Source of the DNA: Crocinitomicaceae bacterium
GTDB lineage: Bacteria; Bacteroidota; Bacteroidia; Flavobacteriales_D; Crocinitomicaceae
Assembly: GCA_029252405.1 (NCBI GenBank)
Contig: JAQXBM010000085.1
Span: 1-63,255, forward strand
DNA: 63,255 nucleotides
Reading direction: 5' to 3'
The translations under genes were made by a program, and so were the position numbers. The notes beneath the pieces were generated by a model. That model was not told where the DNA came from and did not search any database. It saw nothing but the letters and a program-made list of their open reading frames with translations. Positions 20,139-28,101 of this stretch are shown here, piece after piece (the first letter of the stretch is position 1; the number at the start of each line of letters is the position of its first letter).

Positions 20139-21595
20139 CGTTTCAATCGAATGAATTTTTTCCAGGCGTCTTTACTGAAAACGGGGGAGTCGTTCGCTGC
20201 GGAGTACATTAGCCAAATCGCTGCGGGTGTGAGCGCCATGCACGGGAACCACATTCCTAAGAACGGAGAAACTGTGCCTGAATTTGCCAATCCGTCGCCG
20301 ATGGTCATCAAAACGAAATAGATCATGAATAGCAAGGCTGCAATGACGACTGGAGCACCAAATCCACCTTTTCGCACAATGGCACCGAGTGGAGCACCAA
20401 TGAAAAACAAGACGATAATGGCCAGCGTCAAAGAGAACTTTCTGTGGAACTCAATCAAGTATTTATTCATGTCGATTTCCATGGTTTCTAGGAACCGTTT
20501 TTGGCTATCGAGCTTTGTACTTTTGCTTCTGATTTTAGTTTGAGCAAGGTTGATGGCGGCTTTCATTTGCCCAGAGCTCAATTCACTCAACAGAACTGTG
20601 CTATCAGCAACCTCTGTGATTTTCTGATCTGTTTCTGCAGCTATTGAATTGACTTCGAAGTTCTTTGCAACGAAATAGGCATGGTCATTCTTTAGGTTTT
20701 TCAAGAAATTCTGCACGATTCCGGAAGCATTCTTTTGGATTGAATCCAAGGTGTAGTTGATCTGGAAGACATTCAGCATTTCGTGTTTGTCTTTGAACAT
20801 ATCATCATCGGATCGATCGAGATTGAATCCACTTAGATCAATTTTATAAGTCGCGTGATCGAAAGAAGATCGTCTGCTTGGCCGAGTATTCTCCTTTCCG
20901 TGGGTTTGTCCATCAGGAGTGAAAGAGGGAGCTGCAGGGTTCAATTCCTCCATTACATATCCATCTTTCAGCTCAAAGAACAAGTACTTTCCGTTTTCAG
21001 ACTTGTACACATTTCCTTCTTTAGCCCGAACAGATTTAACAATGGTTTTGTCTGTGTGATCGTGAATGAGAATTCCCTTGAATGTGTCTTCCGTTCCTTC
21101 GTCAATTTTAATCGCGTATCCGTCTAATTCCTTACTGTAAGTTCCAGGAGTTAAGATGGATGAAATCTTCGTTTGTTGGATGTCAAAAATGAGTCCGTGC
21201 CATTTCAAGTTCGCGACTGGGATCACGTAATTGGCGAAATAGAAGGTGCTTAATGCGATAATGATGACAATTCCTGTAAGCGGACGGAGAATTCGATAAA
21301 GTGACAACCCGCTGGATTTTAATGCGGTTAGCTCGTTATTTTCTGCCAGATTACCTAGCGTCATGATAGAGGAGAGTAGAATCGCAAGGGGCAGTGCCAA
21401 AGGGATCAAACTTGCCGAAACGTAAAATAAGAGCTCAACGATAACTGAGATAGATAATCCCTTTCCCATCAAATCATCAATGTACTTCCAGAAGAACTGC
21501 ATGATGAGAATGAACATAGAAATGGCAAAGGTGACCAAGAATGGACCCGTAAACGAACGAATACTAAAGGAATAGAGACGTTTCAAATTTGCCAA
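20135..21595 (-). CDS. LptF/LptG family permease (YjgP/YjgQ)
   Basis: A 486-residue inner-membrane component of the LPS export bridge. Three N-terminal membrane helices lie in about residues 10-125 (including the conserved ENNELTALKSSGLS coupling segment). A periplasmic beta-jellyroll part of about 250 residues follows, then three C-terminal helices starting near KFSLTLAIIVLFFIGAPLGAI. Whether it is LptF or LptG cannot be told from sequence alone. It heads the gene set with the two glycosyltransferases. Confidence 0.88.
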   Translation of the reverse strand: MANLKRLYSFSIRSFTGPFLVTFAISMFILIMQFFWKYIDDLMGKGLSISVIVELLFYVSASLIPLALPLAILLSSIMTLGNLAENNELTALKSSGLSLYRILRPLTGIVIIIALSTFYFANYVIPVANLKWHGLIFDIQQTKISSILTPGTYSKELDGYAIKIDEGTEDTFKGILIHDHTDKTIVKSVRAKEGNVYKSENGKYLFFELKDGYVMEELNPAAPSFTPDGQTHGKENTRPSRRSSFDHATYKIDLSGFNLDRSDDDMFKDKHEMLNVFQINYTLDSIQKNASGIVQNFLKNLKNDHAYFVAKNFEVNSIAAETDQKITEVADSTVLLSELSSGQMKAAINLAQTKIRSKSTKLDSQKRFLETMEIDMNKYLIEFHRKFSLTLAIIVLFFIGAPLGAIVRKGGFGAPVVIAALLFMIYFVLMTIGDGLANSGTVSPFLGMWFPCMALTPAAIWLMYSAANDSPVFSKDAWKKFIRLKR

Positions 21596-21634
21596 TTAGA
21601 TTTACTGCATAAACGCAGCAATGACGAAAGTATT

Positions 21635-22024
21635 TTATGCGCCGAGTTTGCGCTTCAGTTGACCGATTTGTCCTTCCCAAAGGAATCGAGATTCTTCAAC
21701 TTCATCAGGCTCAGCGAAAGATGTTAATGTCAAGATTACAGATTTTGTCATTGGATCAATTTCGTAGCGAAGTTCGAAGTAAGTATCCAAACCTTCTTCT
21801 TCATCTTCGATCCATTGCCAACGTACCTTGGCGTTATTCTTTTTGGAAAGTAATCGCGCTTCTTCTTCGCTTCCATCCCAAATAAATGTGTAGATATCGT
21901 CTTTAATATTTACATCATCAGCAAACCACTCGCTCAATCCGCTTGGAGTACTTACCATGTTGTCTAATGATTTAATAGACGTTTTTAACAAGAAATCCAT
22001 CTCGTATTTTTCTCTCTCTGCCAT
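21635..22024 (-). CDS. START-like domain protein
   Basis: A 129-residue acidic protein of the START-like/AHSA1 fold group that is widespread in Bacteroidota and of unknown ligand. Typical segments are MDFLLKTSIKSLDNMVSTPS, LSEWFADDVNI and SRFLWEGQIGQLKRKLG. No signal peptide; probably cytoplasmic. It lies 39 bp upstream of the LptF/G-like gene on the same strand. Confidence 0.85.
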   Translation of the reverse strand: MAEREKYEMDFLLKTSIKSLDNMVSTPSGLSEWFADDVNIKDDIYTFIWDGSEEEARLLSKKNNAKVRWQWIEDEEEGLDTYFELRYEIDPMTKSVILTLTSFAEPDEVEESRFLWEGQIGQLKRKLGA

Positions 22025-22087
22025 TTGTAGTTATTAATTCTGATTAACTTCGTATTTGAAATCCGCCAATATACACATTCTTTTTCA

Positions 22088-22837
22088 ATGGCTTTAAGGC
22101 ATTCCTTCGAAAAAACAGGTAGCTTTTTGTTCAAGCGCCGTGGGCAGTTTCCACTGATCCTCTTTGCAATCGCCGTGCCAGCTATATTTCTGACGAATAA
22201 CGAACCCTTTCTCACCTCAGAAACAGTGTATTGGGCGCTTCTCGGCGGGAGTGTTTTGTTAACATTTATTGGGCAAATAATTCGGTCGATTGCGATCGCT
22301 AAAAGTGCCAAGCAAACCTCGGGAAGAAACACCTGGGGGCACGAAGCAAAAGCCTTGAATTCGACGGGCATTTATTCGGTGGTTCGCCACCCACTTTATT
22401 TGGGGAATTTCTTCATTTGGATTGGGATTGTTTGCTTTGTCGGAAATCCATGGTTTTTGATCATTGTGAGCCTGCTCTTTTGGCTGTATTATGAACGAAT
22501 CATGTTTTCTGAAGAGGTCTTTTTGGAAAAGGAGTTTGGTGGAGAGTACGTGAAGTGGTCGTTGAAGATTCCCGCGTTTATTCCTTCTTGGAAGCACTAT
22601 GAGAAAAGCAATGTGTCATTTTCGTTTAAGACCTTGTTGAGAAGGGAATATCCAGGGGTTTCCGCTGCGATGATTGGATTTTTGTTTGTGGACTTTGTGA
22701 GATGCTGGGTGTATTTTGGTGAGCCGAAGTGGTTATGGTCACATGGGGTGGTGCTTATTGTGGCTTTGATGATTTCTTTAGTTTTGAGAAGCTTGAAGCA
22801 TTATACGGAGGTTTTGAGGGAGGATGATCGTTCTTGA
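22088..22837 (+). CDS. Isoprenylcysteine carboxyl methyltransferase family protein, lipid A methyltransferase-like
   Basis: A 249-residue polytopic membrane methyltransferase. The ICMT signature is seen in GIYSVVRHPLYLGNFFIWIG and the following FLEKEFGGEYVKWSLKIPAFIP, which bind SAM. An extra C-terminal pair of helices (about residues 190-240) is present. Bacteroidota members are often named after the Leptospira lipid A 1-phosphate methyltransferase LmtA. The actual substrate is not deducible here. It is divergent from the START-like gene. Confidence 0.8.
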   Translation: MALRHSFEKTGSFLFKRRGQFPLILFAIAVPAIFLTNNEPFLTSETVYWALLGGSVLLTFIGQIIRSIAIAKSAKQTSGRNTWGHEAKALNSTGIYSVVRHPLYLGNFFIWIGIVCFVGNPWFLIIVSLLFWLYYERIMFSEEVFLEKEFGGEYVKWSLKIPAFIPSWKHYEKSNVSFSFKTLLRREYPGVSAAMIGFLFVDFVRCWVYFGEPKWLWSHGVVLIVALMISLVLRSLKHYTEVLREDDRS

Positions 22838-22879
22838 CCACTCACTCTCGCTCTGGAACTCGCACTCTGAGCTTCATTG

Positions 22880-23254
22880 TTAATTCTCCAAAGCACCATC
22901 ACAAATCCAACACTCAAACATTTCCTTCTCAGCGTCGGTCAAAGGAACAATTCCAAACGAGTTCGGCATCATCGGCATGCTTTCGGTTGCAATTTCGTTT
23001 CCGAAAACACCATCGTCAATGCTTTTCTTAACGTTATCGTAGTTGAATATCCACGCATCGTGACATCCGGTTTGCGGACCGAGCCCGGTAGCACAAGATT
23101 GCTGAATCAACGGTTTGATGTCATCTTCATAACTCACTGCACCTGGAGTACAATGCTCCAAAGTACATTCCGCATAGGTCGTATCCTTATTACAAGAAAG
23201 GAGTCCTGCTATGGAAACAAAGGCAACTAACAACAAGCGATTGAAGATCTTCAT
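22880..23254 (-). CDS. Small lipoprotein with degenerate cytochrome c-like motif
   Basis: A 124-residue protein starting MKIFNRLLLVAFVSIAGLLSC, a lipoprotein signal with the modified Cys at about residue 21. The segment SYEDDIKPLIQQSC...GCHDAWIFNYD resembles c-type cytochrome domains attached to Bacteroidota lipoproteins. However, the spacing from the first Cys to Cys-His is ten residues (CATGLGPQTGCH) instead of CxxCH, so covalent haem binding by the usual rule is unlikely. The ATG six codons upstream (23272) is less likely. Confidence 0.75.
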   Translation of the reverse strand: MKIFNRLLLVAFVSIAGLLSCNKDTTYAECTLEHCTPGAVSYEDDIKPLIQQSCATGLGPQTGCHDAWIFNYDNVKKSIDDGVFGNEIATESMPMMPNSFGIVPLTDAEKEMFECWICDGALEN

Positions 23255-23368
23255 TGGTGAGATTTGTATCAAAACTAAACTATTTGCTTCGACTTCTCAA
23301 TTAAAATTTCGTGATTTCTTGTAATTTCACATCGCTGCTAAAGATTTACAAAAGCAAAAAGAATTCAC

Positions 23369-23767
23369 GTGAAGAAAGATCAAAACTGTCCATGCGGACG
23401 TCCAAAGAAATACATCGATTGCTGTGGGAAAGCCCATCAAAACATTATCAACGCGAAGACTGCTGAGGATTTAATGCGTTCTCGATATACCGCATTTACC
23501 ATGGCGAATGGCGATTATTTGATGGACAGTCATCACTCCATGACGCGAAAATCTGCGCGAAAAAATGAACTCGTATTCTGGGCAAAATCCGTAAAATGGG
23601 TTAAGCTTGAAATCGTGAACACGGTTGATGGAGGTGAAGATGATACCGAAGGTATCGTTGAATTCAAGGCACATTTTTGCGAGGGTTCGAAAAAGAAAGT
23701 CATGCATCAGAATGGTAAATTCCTGCGTGAATTTGGACACTGGGTGTATTTCGATGTAATAAGATGA
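23369..23767 (+). CDS. YchJ/SEC-C motif family protein
   Basis: A 132-residue protein of the YchJ family. It has an N-terminal SEC-C-like zinc motif (CPCGRPKKYIDCCG) and the family hallmark LMRSRYTAFTMANGDYLMDS, then an NTF2-like fold. The start codon is GTG at 23369. Function in the family is not established. It stands alone between divergent and downstream genes. Confidence 0.88.
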   Translation: MKKDQNCPCGRPKKYIDCCGKAHQNIINAKTAEDLMRSRYTAFTMANGDYLMDSHHSMTRKSARKNELVFWAKSVKWVKLEIVNTVDGGEDDTEGIVEFKAHFCEGSKKKVMHQNGKFLREFGHWVYFDVIR

Positions 23768-23846
23768 AAGGAAGTTGACAAAATCGAAGCAAAGGGCATT
23801 TTTTAACACTTTTTGTTCCCAATCAATAAGTGTTAAAACGAAACCC

Positions 23847-23854
23847 TACCTTTG
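23847..23854 (+). promoter_or_regulatory. -7 promoter element of the DEAD-box helicase gene
   Basis: TACCTTTG fits the Bacteroidota TAnnTTTG -7 consensus and lies 15 bp before the ATG at 23869. No clear -33 TTG lies at the normal spacing, so this is a partial match. Confidence 0.45.
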
Positions 23855-23868
23855 TCGAAAATAACAGC

Positions 23869-25224
23869 ATGTCATCCTTTGATCAATTCAATTTAAAGAA
23901 GCAACTCCGCAACGCAATCAGCGAGATCGGATTTGTATCTCCAACACCCATTCAAGAAAAAGCATTTTCTGTTGTTCTTTCTGGTAAAGATGTTTTGGGA
24001 ATTGCTCAAACAGGAACAGGGAAGACTTTGGCGTATTCTCTTCCGATTTTGGAGGAAATTAGATACTCGGATCAAAAGAATCCGCGCGTGTTAATCCTTG
24101 TGCCAACGCGCGAGTTGGTGATCCAAGTGGTCAATCAAATCAATCAGTTGACGGAATTCATGTCAATCCGCACACTTGGAATTTACGGAGGTGTGAACAT
24201 CAAAACGCAGCGAGTAAACTTGATGGAAGGTACGGATATCATCGTTGCAACTCCAGGTCGCGTATATGACTTGATTTTAGAGCAATCCATCACTCCGAAA
24301 GGGATCAAGAAGGTTGTGATCGACGAAGTGGATGTGATGCTAGACCTAGGATTTCGTCCGCAATTGATGAACATCCTTGAGCTTCTTCCTGAGCGAAGAC
24401 AAAATATCATGTTCTCAGCAACGATGACGGATCACGTCGATGAATTAATTGATGATTATTTCGTTGCCCCTGCTAAAATTTCCATTGCCGTAAGCGGAAC
24501 ACCTCTCGATAATATTCACCAGGAATGCTACAGTGTAGAGAACTTCTTTACAAAAGTAAATCTGCTCAAATACTTGCTTCAGAATACAGAGGATTTCTCT
24601 AAAGTGTTGGTGTTTGTGGCTCACAAGCGAATGGCGGATCGAGTATATGAAGAGATTTTTGGTGATTTTGTTGATCAAATCGGGATCATTCACTCCAATA
24701 AATCACAGAATTTCAGAATTCAATCCATTGAAGATTTCGATACAGGTCACAAACGCGTATTGATTGCCACCGACATCATGGCGCGTGGACTCGATTTAGA
24801 CAAGATCTCGCACGTTATCAATTTCGATACTCCAAATTTCCCTGAAAACTACATGCACAGGATTGGACGTACCGGACGTGCTGAAGAGTTTGGAAAGACG
24901 ATCTTATTTTCGACAGAAAAGGAAATGGCTTGGAAGGCAGCGATTGAGGAATTGATGGATTACAACATTCCACAATTGGAATTTCCATCAGAAGTGGAGG
25001 TTTCTAAGGAGTTGTTGATGGAGGAGAAGCCCGAGGAAGAGCAGTTGAAAGACCATAACCGTAATGAGAAATTACGCGAATCAGGTCCTGCTGTTCATGA
25101 GAAGAAGGCGAAAAATAAGAAGGTCAATCTAGGTGGAAGCTATAAGCGAAATAAGAAGAAAAAGTACAAGAAGCCTCAAACCAGGGGTGACAAGACTTAC
25201 CACAAACGCCAAAAACGAGGTTAG
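23869..25224 (+). CDS. DEAD-box ATP-dependent RNA helicase
   Basis: A 451-residue helicase with the full motif set: Q motif near the start, AQTGTGKT (motif I), PTRELVIQ (Ia), VIDEVDVML (motif II, DEVD rather than DEAD), SATM (III), and ARGLDLDKISHVINFD with HRIGRTGRA (V-VI). The C-terminal tail from about residue 395 is very rich in Lys and Arg, as in RNA-binding extensions of RhlE-type helicases. The start MSSFDQFN (23869) is chosen over the upstream GTG at 23830 because the -7 promoter lies between them. Its stop abuts the stop of the convergent peroxidase gene. Confidence 0.92.
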   Translation: MSSFDQFNLKKQLRNAISEIGFVSPTPIQEKAFSVVLSGKDVLGIAQTGTGKTLAYSLPILEEIRYSDQKNPRVLILVPTRELVIQVVNQINQLTEFMSIRTLGIYGGVNIKTQRVNLMEGTDIIVATPGRVYDLILEQSITPKGIKKVVIDEVDVMLDLGFRPQLMNILELLPERRQNIMFSATMTDHVDELIDDYFVAPAKISIAVSGTPLDNIHQECYSVENFFTKVNLLKYLLQNTEDFSKVLVFVAHKRMADRVYEEIFGDFVDQIGIIHSNKSQNFRIQSIEDFDTGHKRVLIATDIMARGLDLDKISHVINFDTPNFPENYMHRIGRTGRAEEFGKTILFSTEKEMAWKAAIEELMDYNIPQLEFPSEVEVSKELLMEEKPEEEQLKDHNRNEKLRESGPAVHEKKAKNKKVNLGGSYKRNKKKKYKKPQTRGDKTYHKRQKRG

Positions 25225-26220
25225 CTAGCGAAAATCCTTCATGTACGAAGTGTCTGTTAAAGCTTCAAAGAAATTCAAGAGATCAGTCTGTTCTTCTTGC
25301 GTTAGTGTAAACGGAATAATACGCTCGTCCTTGTTCACATGCGGATTTCCTCCTTTCGAATAGTGCGAAATCACATCTTCCAAGTCGTTCATACTTCCGT
25401 CATGCATGTACGGATATGTTAGGCTGATATTGCGCAAAGACGGGACTTTGAACTTCCCAATGTCTGTTGAATCATGATGAATTCTAAATCGTCCTTTGTC
25501 TTTGTCCTCTCCGTATTCAGAATAAATTCCATTGTTGATGGGTTGATAATTCGTAAACATTGGTGGAGCATGACATTCGGTGCAGTATAGCTTGTCTGAA
25601 AAGACTTTCCAACCGCGTTTTTCAGAATCATTCATGGCTGATTTATCTTTTTGATAGTAATACTGATCGAATCTAGAATCCAATGAAACCAAACTTCGCT
25701 GAAAAGCGGAAATGGAGCGAGTGAGTACCCACGCATCGAAATCGCGATTGAATATTTCCTTTGCAGCCTTGGCATATTCAGGAACTGCTCGCAATTTCGC
25801 TAGGAGTGTCTTCATGTTCATATCCATTTCAGAATGCTCCTGAATAGGCACGATGACCTGCTTTTCCAAAGTTTCAATATGTGCGTCGAACATTACCGTA
25901 GGTAAATATCCTGCATTTAGAAGGCTAGGAGAGTTGCGTTCCGTTTGGCGACCTTCCACACCTTGAGCGACTGGAAGACGATCGGTAAATGCGAAATCAG
26001 GTCTATGGCAACTGACGCATGCAATTTCATCACCCTTCGATAATCGCGTATCAAAAAATAATTTCCGACCCAATTCAATTTTCGCTTCCGAAGTCGGATT
26101 GTCAGTAGGGTGTTCAATTGTTGGGTAAGGAGAGACCGAACCTCCAGATGATTTACATTCTGAAAAAAAAAGGGAAACCGTTACGATTCCCCCCAGTATT
26201 AATAAAAATCGTGTTGACAA
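25225..26220 (-). CDS. Di-heme cytochrome c peroxidase, MauG/MbnH type (lipoprotein)
   Basis: 331 residues with two haem c motifs, CVSCH (about residue 68) and CTECH (about residue 216). The HDGSMNDLEDVISHY region is typical of the bacterial CCP/MauG family. The N-terminus ends in a lipobox-like LFFSEC. The start is TTG, directly following the stop of the upstream MbnP-like gene with no gap, so translation is probably coupled. In methanotrophs the family member MbnH oxidises a Trp of its partner MbnP. The pairing here suggests the same kind of relation. H2O2 detoxification as an ordinary CCP is the alternative. Confidence 0.88.
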   Translation of the reverse strand: MSTRFLLILGGIVTVSLFFSECKSSGGSVSPYPTIEHPTDNPTSEAKIELGRKLFFDTRLSKGDEIACVSCHRPDFAFTDRLPVAQGVEGRQTERNSPSLLNAGYLPTVMFDAHIETLEKQVIVPIQEHSEMDMNMKTLLAKLRAVPEYAKAAKEIFNRDFDAWVLTRSISAFQRSLVSLDSRFDQYYYQKDKSAMNDSEKRGWKVFSDKLYCTECHAPPMFTNYQPINNGIYSEYGEDKDKGRFRIHHDSTDIGKFKVPSLRNISLTYPYMHDGSMNDLEDVISHYSKGGNPHVNKDERIIPFTLTQEEQTDLLNFFEALTDTSYMKDFR

Positions 26221-27183
26221 TTATCTAATGACTTGAATCTGTTTCAAAATTGATCCATTCGAATCCATCAAATAGAAGAAGTAAGATCCTGATTGTTGAA
26301 TTTCCGCATTGTGCGAGCCGTTGTATTCATTAGCTGGACCAGCTTCAATAACTTTTCCTGATAAATCGATTAATCGGAATTGAGCAACGCGTTGCGTGTT
26401 TTCCCAGTTGAATGAAACAATCTCATTGTTGATTGAATGCGTAAGTGTTCCGTCTGATTCAAAAGGAGTGTCAATACCTGCATTTCCTGGTAAAGTGAAA
26501 ACTGGACGATTATCAACGTTGTTCATTATTGAACTATTAACCCCAGTTTCTCCGTGGTGAATCCCTCCTGTTCCAGGGTGAAATCCAAACATCCATTCAT
26601 CCAAATTACAATCAATAACAATTGTTGATTCTGTTGCTGAAACCGTTGGAACAACCGTCATGGAAACATTCTTGTAGTTTGCATCTCCAAGACAGTGTAA
26701 TTGGAACAATTCGTCGGCGTTACCATCATTATTGCTGTCTCCGTAACCGTTTACCAATAAGAACTTGTAACCAGATGTCCAACCCCAGTGCATAGATGGC
26801 GTTTGCCAACTCAAAGGATTGCTTTCGTCGTATTGAGAAATGTCCAAGTGATTAACTGATTGAGGCACCCCAACTCCAAAATCAATTGATTCGATGTTCG
26901 TCACGTCCTGCGTGCCCAATTCCAAGAAGTGGTCTTCCATTGTCACAATGAAAACAGTATCGGAGAGGTCTAAATCCTGACCTCCATCATGAATGATATG
27001 AACGTTGGAGATGTAATAATTGAAAAAATCAACTGTCATATCCGCTCCACTCAAGCTCAGAACATTTGTGTTTTGAATTAAATAGTTGCCTTCAACTTTC
27101 GGCTGAAAATCAATGTTTACGTTTGTTTGTCCAAAAGAAAATAAACTTAGACTCAAACTGGCAAAAAGGAGTATTCTTTTCAT
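26221..27183 (-). CDS. MbnP-like copper-binding domain protein with T9SS sorting domain
   Basis: A 320-residue exported protein: signal peptide MKRILLFASLSLSLFSFGQ, then an MbnP-like domain (VDFFNYYISNVHI, SIDFGVGVPQSVNH, SMHWGWTSGYKFLLVNG, LHCLG). A C-terminal T9SS type A-like sorting domain ends LKQIQVIR. MbnP proteins bind Cu(I) through a kynurenine made from Trp by the MbnH peroxidase. Here W residues lie in the conserved HWGW segment. The sorting tail implies surface or secreted location, unlike the periplasmic methanotroph protein. The adjacent peroxidase supports the MbnPH assignment. Confidence 0.82.
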   Translation of the reverse strand: MKRILLFASLSLSLFSFGQTNVNIDFQPKVEGNYLIQNTNVLSLSGADMTVDFFNYYISNVHIIHDGGQDLDLSDTVFIVTMEDHFLELGTQDVTNIESIDFGVGVPQSVNHLDISQYDESNPLSWQTPSMHWGWTSGYKFLLVNGYGDSNNDGNADELFQLHCLGDANYKNVSMTVVPTVSATESTIVIDCNLDEWMFGFHPGTGGIHHGETGVNSSIMNNVDNRPVFTLPGNAGIDTPFESDGTLTHSINNEIVSFNWENTQRVAQFRLIDLSGKVIEAGPANEYNGSHNAEIQQSGSYFFYLMDSNGSILKQIQVIR

Positions 27184-27304
27184 GTTACTTTAGTTGTGCA
27201 ATAAAGATACGAAAATCTGATGTAGCTGCGAATTTCCTCTCTAGATAGAAACCTGAATAGTTGGAATCTTAACTCTAACGAGCGAATTACCTATCTTGCG
27301 CACT

Positions 27305-28075
27305 ATGAAACCTGTTTTTGGACTTCTTTTATTGCTAATGTTGTTTTCGTGCAATGGCGGTCAAAATCAACAGGAAACATGGTTCGATACTGACGAGGAT
27401 CCGAAGATTGAAGAGCCTTGCAAAGTGGAGTTGTTTTCAGAGCAGTTCGAATGGACGATACGCTATTCGGGGGCTGATAACATTCTTGGGAAGTTTGATT
27501 ACAAACTGACGAATGACGAAAATCCTTTAGCACTAATGACGACAAAAACCATCAAGATACGAATAGAAGAGGTCGAAAAGAAGTTGACAGAAATGGAAGA
27601 AATGTCGCTTCATATGGAGGTAACCGAAGAATTCATCTCAGAACAGCAGCATCTCGATAAAATCCGGCGATTGCTCAAGCAGATGTACTCCAAGCATGAT
27701 TCTAGAGTGGATGCCAGTGCACAGGATGATGTAATTATCACTGATACCTTAATACTTTGTGTTGATAAAGAATACGAATTCCATTTCCGTTCAAAGGATG
27801 TCATTCATTCCGCCTACTTCCCACATTTTCGCTTTCAAACGAATACGGTTCCAGGAATGACTACGCGTTTTAAGTTTGCCCCTAAGGAAACAACAAAGGA
27901 ACGAAGAGCAAAGCTTAAAGATGATTCGTTCGAATTTATGCTTATGTGCAACAAAATCTGCGGTTCTGGCCATTATTCAATGAAGAAAGTGATTCGAGTC
28001 GTGGATAAGGACCAGTATTGCAAATGGCTGAAGTCTCAAGATAAAAATCAGTTCAAAAATCGAACACGGACGTAG
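27305..28075 (+). CDS. Orphan CuA-domain lipoprotein, cytochrome c oxidase subunit II-like
   Basis: 256 residues: lipoprotein signal with Cys16 (LMLFSC), then a cupredoxin that carries a complete CuA set. H168 lies in VIHSAYFPHF, and C215, C219, H223 and M226 are in CNKICGSGHYSM. The FEWTIRYSG segment matches the region before the CuA fold in CoxB. There are no membrane helices, and about 60 residues of charged helix are inserted (roughly 81-140). No other oxidase subunits are nearby. It is divergent from the MbnP/MbnH-like pair. It may be an electron-transfer or copper-handling protein rather than a working oxidase subunit. Start ATG 27305 is preferred to TTG 27296. Confidence 0.82.
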   Translation: MKPVFGLLLLLMLFSCNGGQNQQETWFDTDEDPKIEEPCKVELFSEQFEWTIRYSGADNILGKFDYKLTNDENPLALMTTKTIKIRIEEVEKKLTEMEEMSLHMEVTEEFISEQQHLDKIRRLLKQMYSKHDSRVDASAQDDVIITDTLILCVDKEYEFHFRSKDVIHSAYFPHFRFQTNTVPGMTTRFKFAPKETTKERRAKLKDDSFEFMLMCNKICGSGHYSMKKVIRVVDKDQYCKWLKSQDKNQFKNRTRT

Positions 28076-28101
28076 TATTTTATCCTGTCATCAAAAGGTA
28101 A

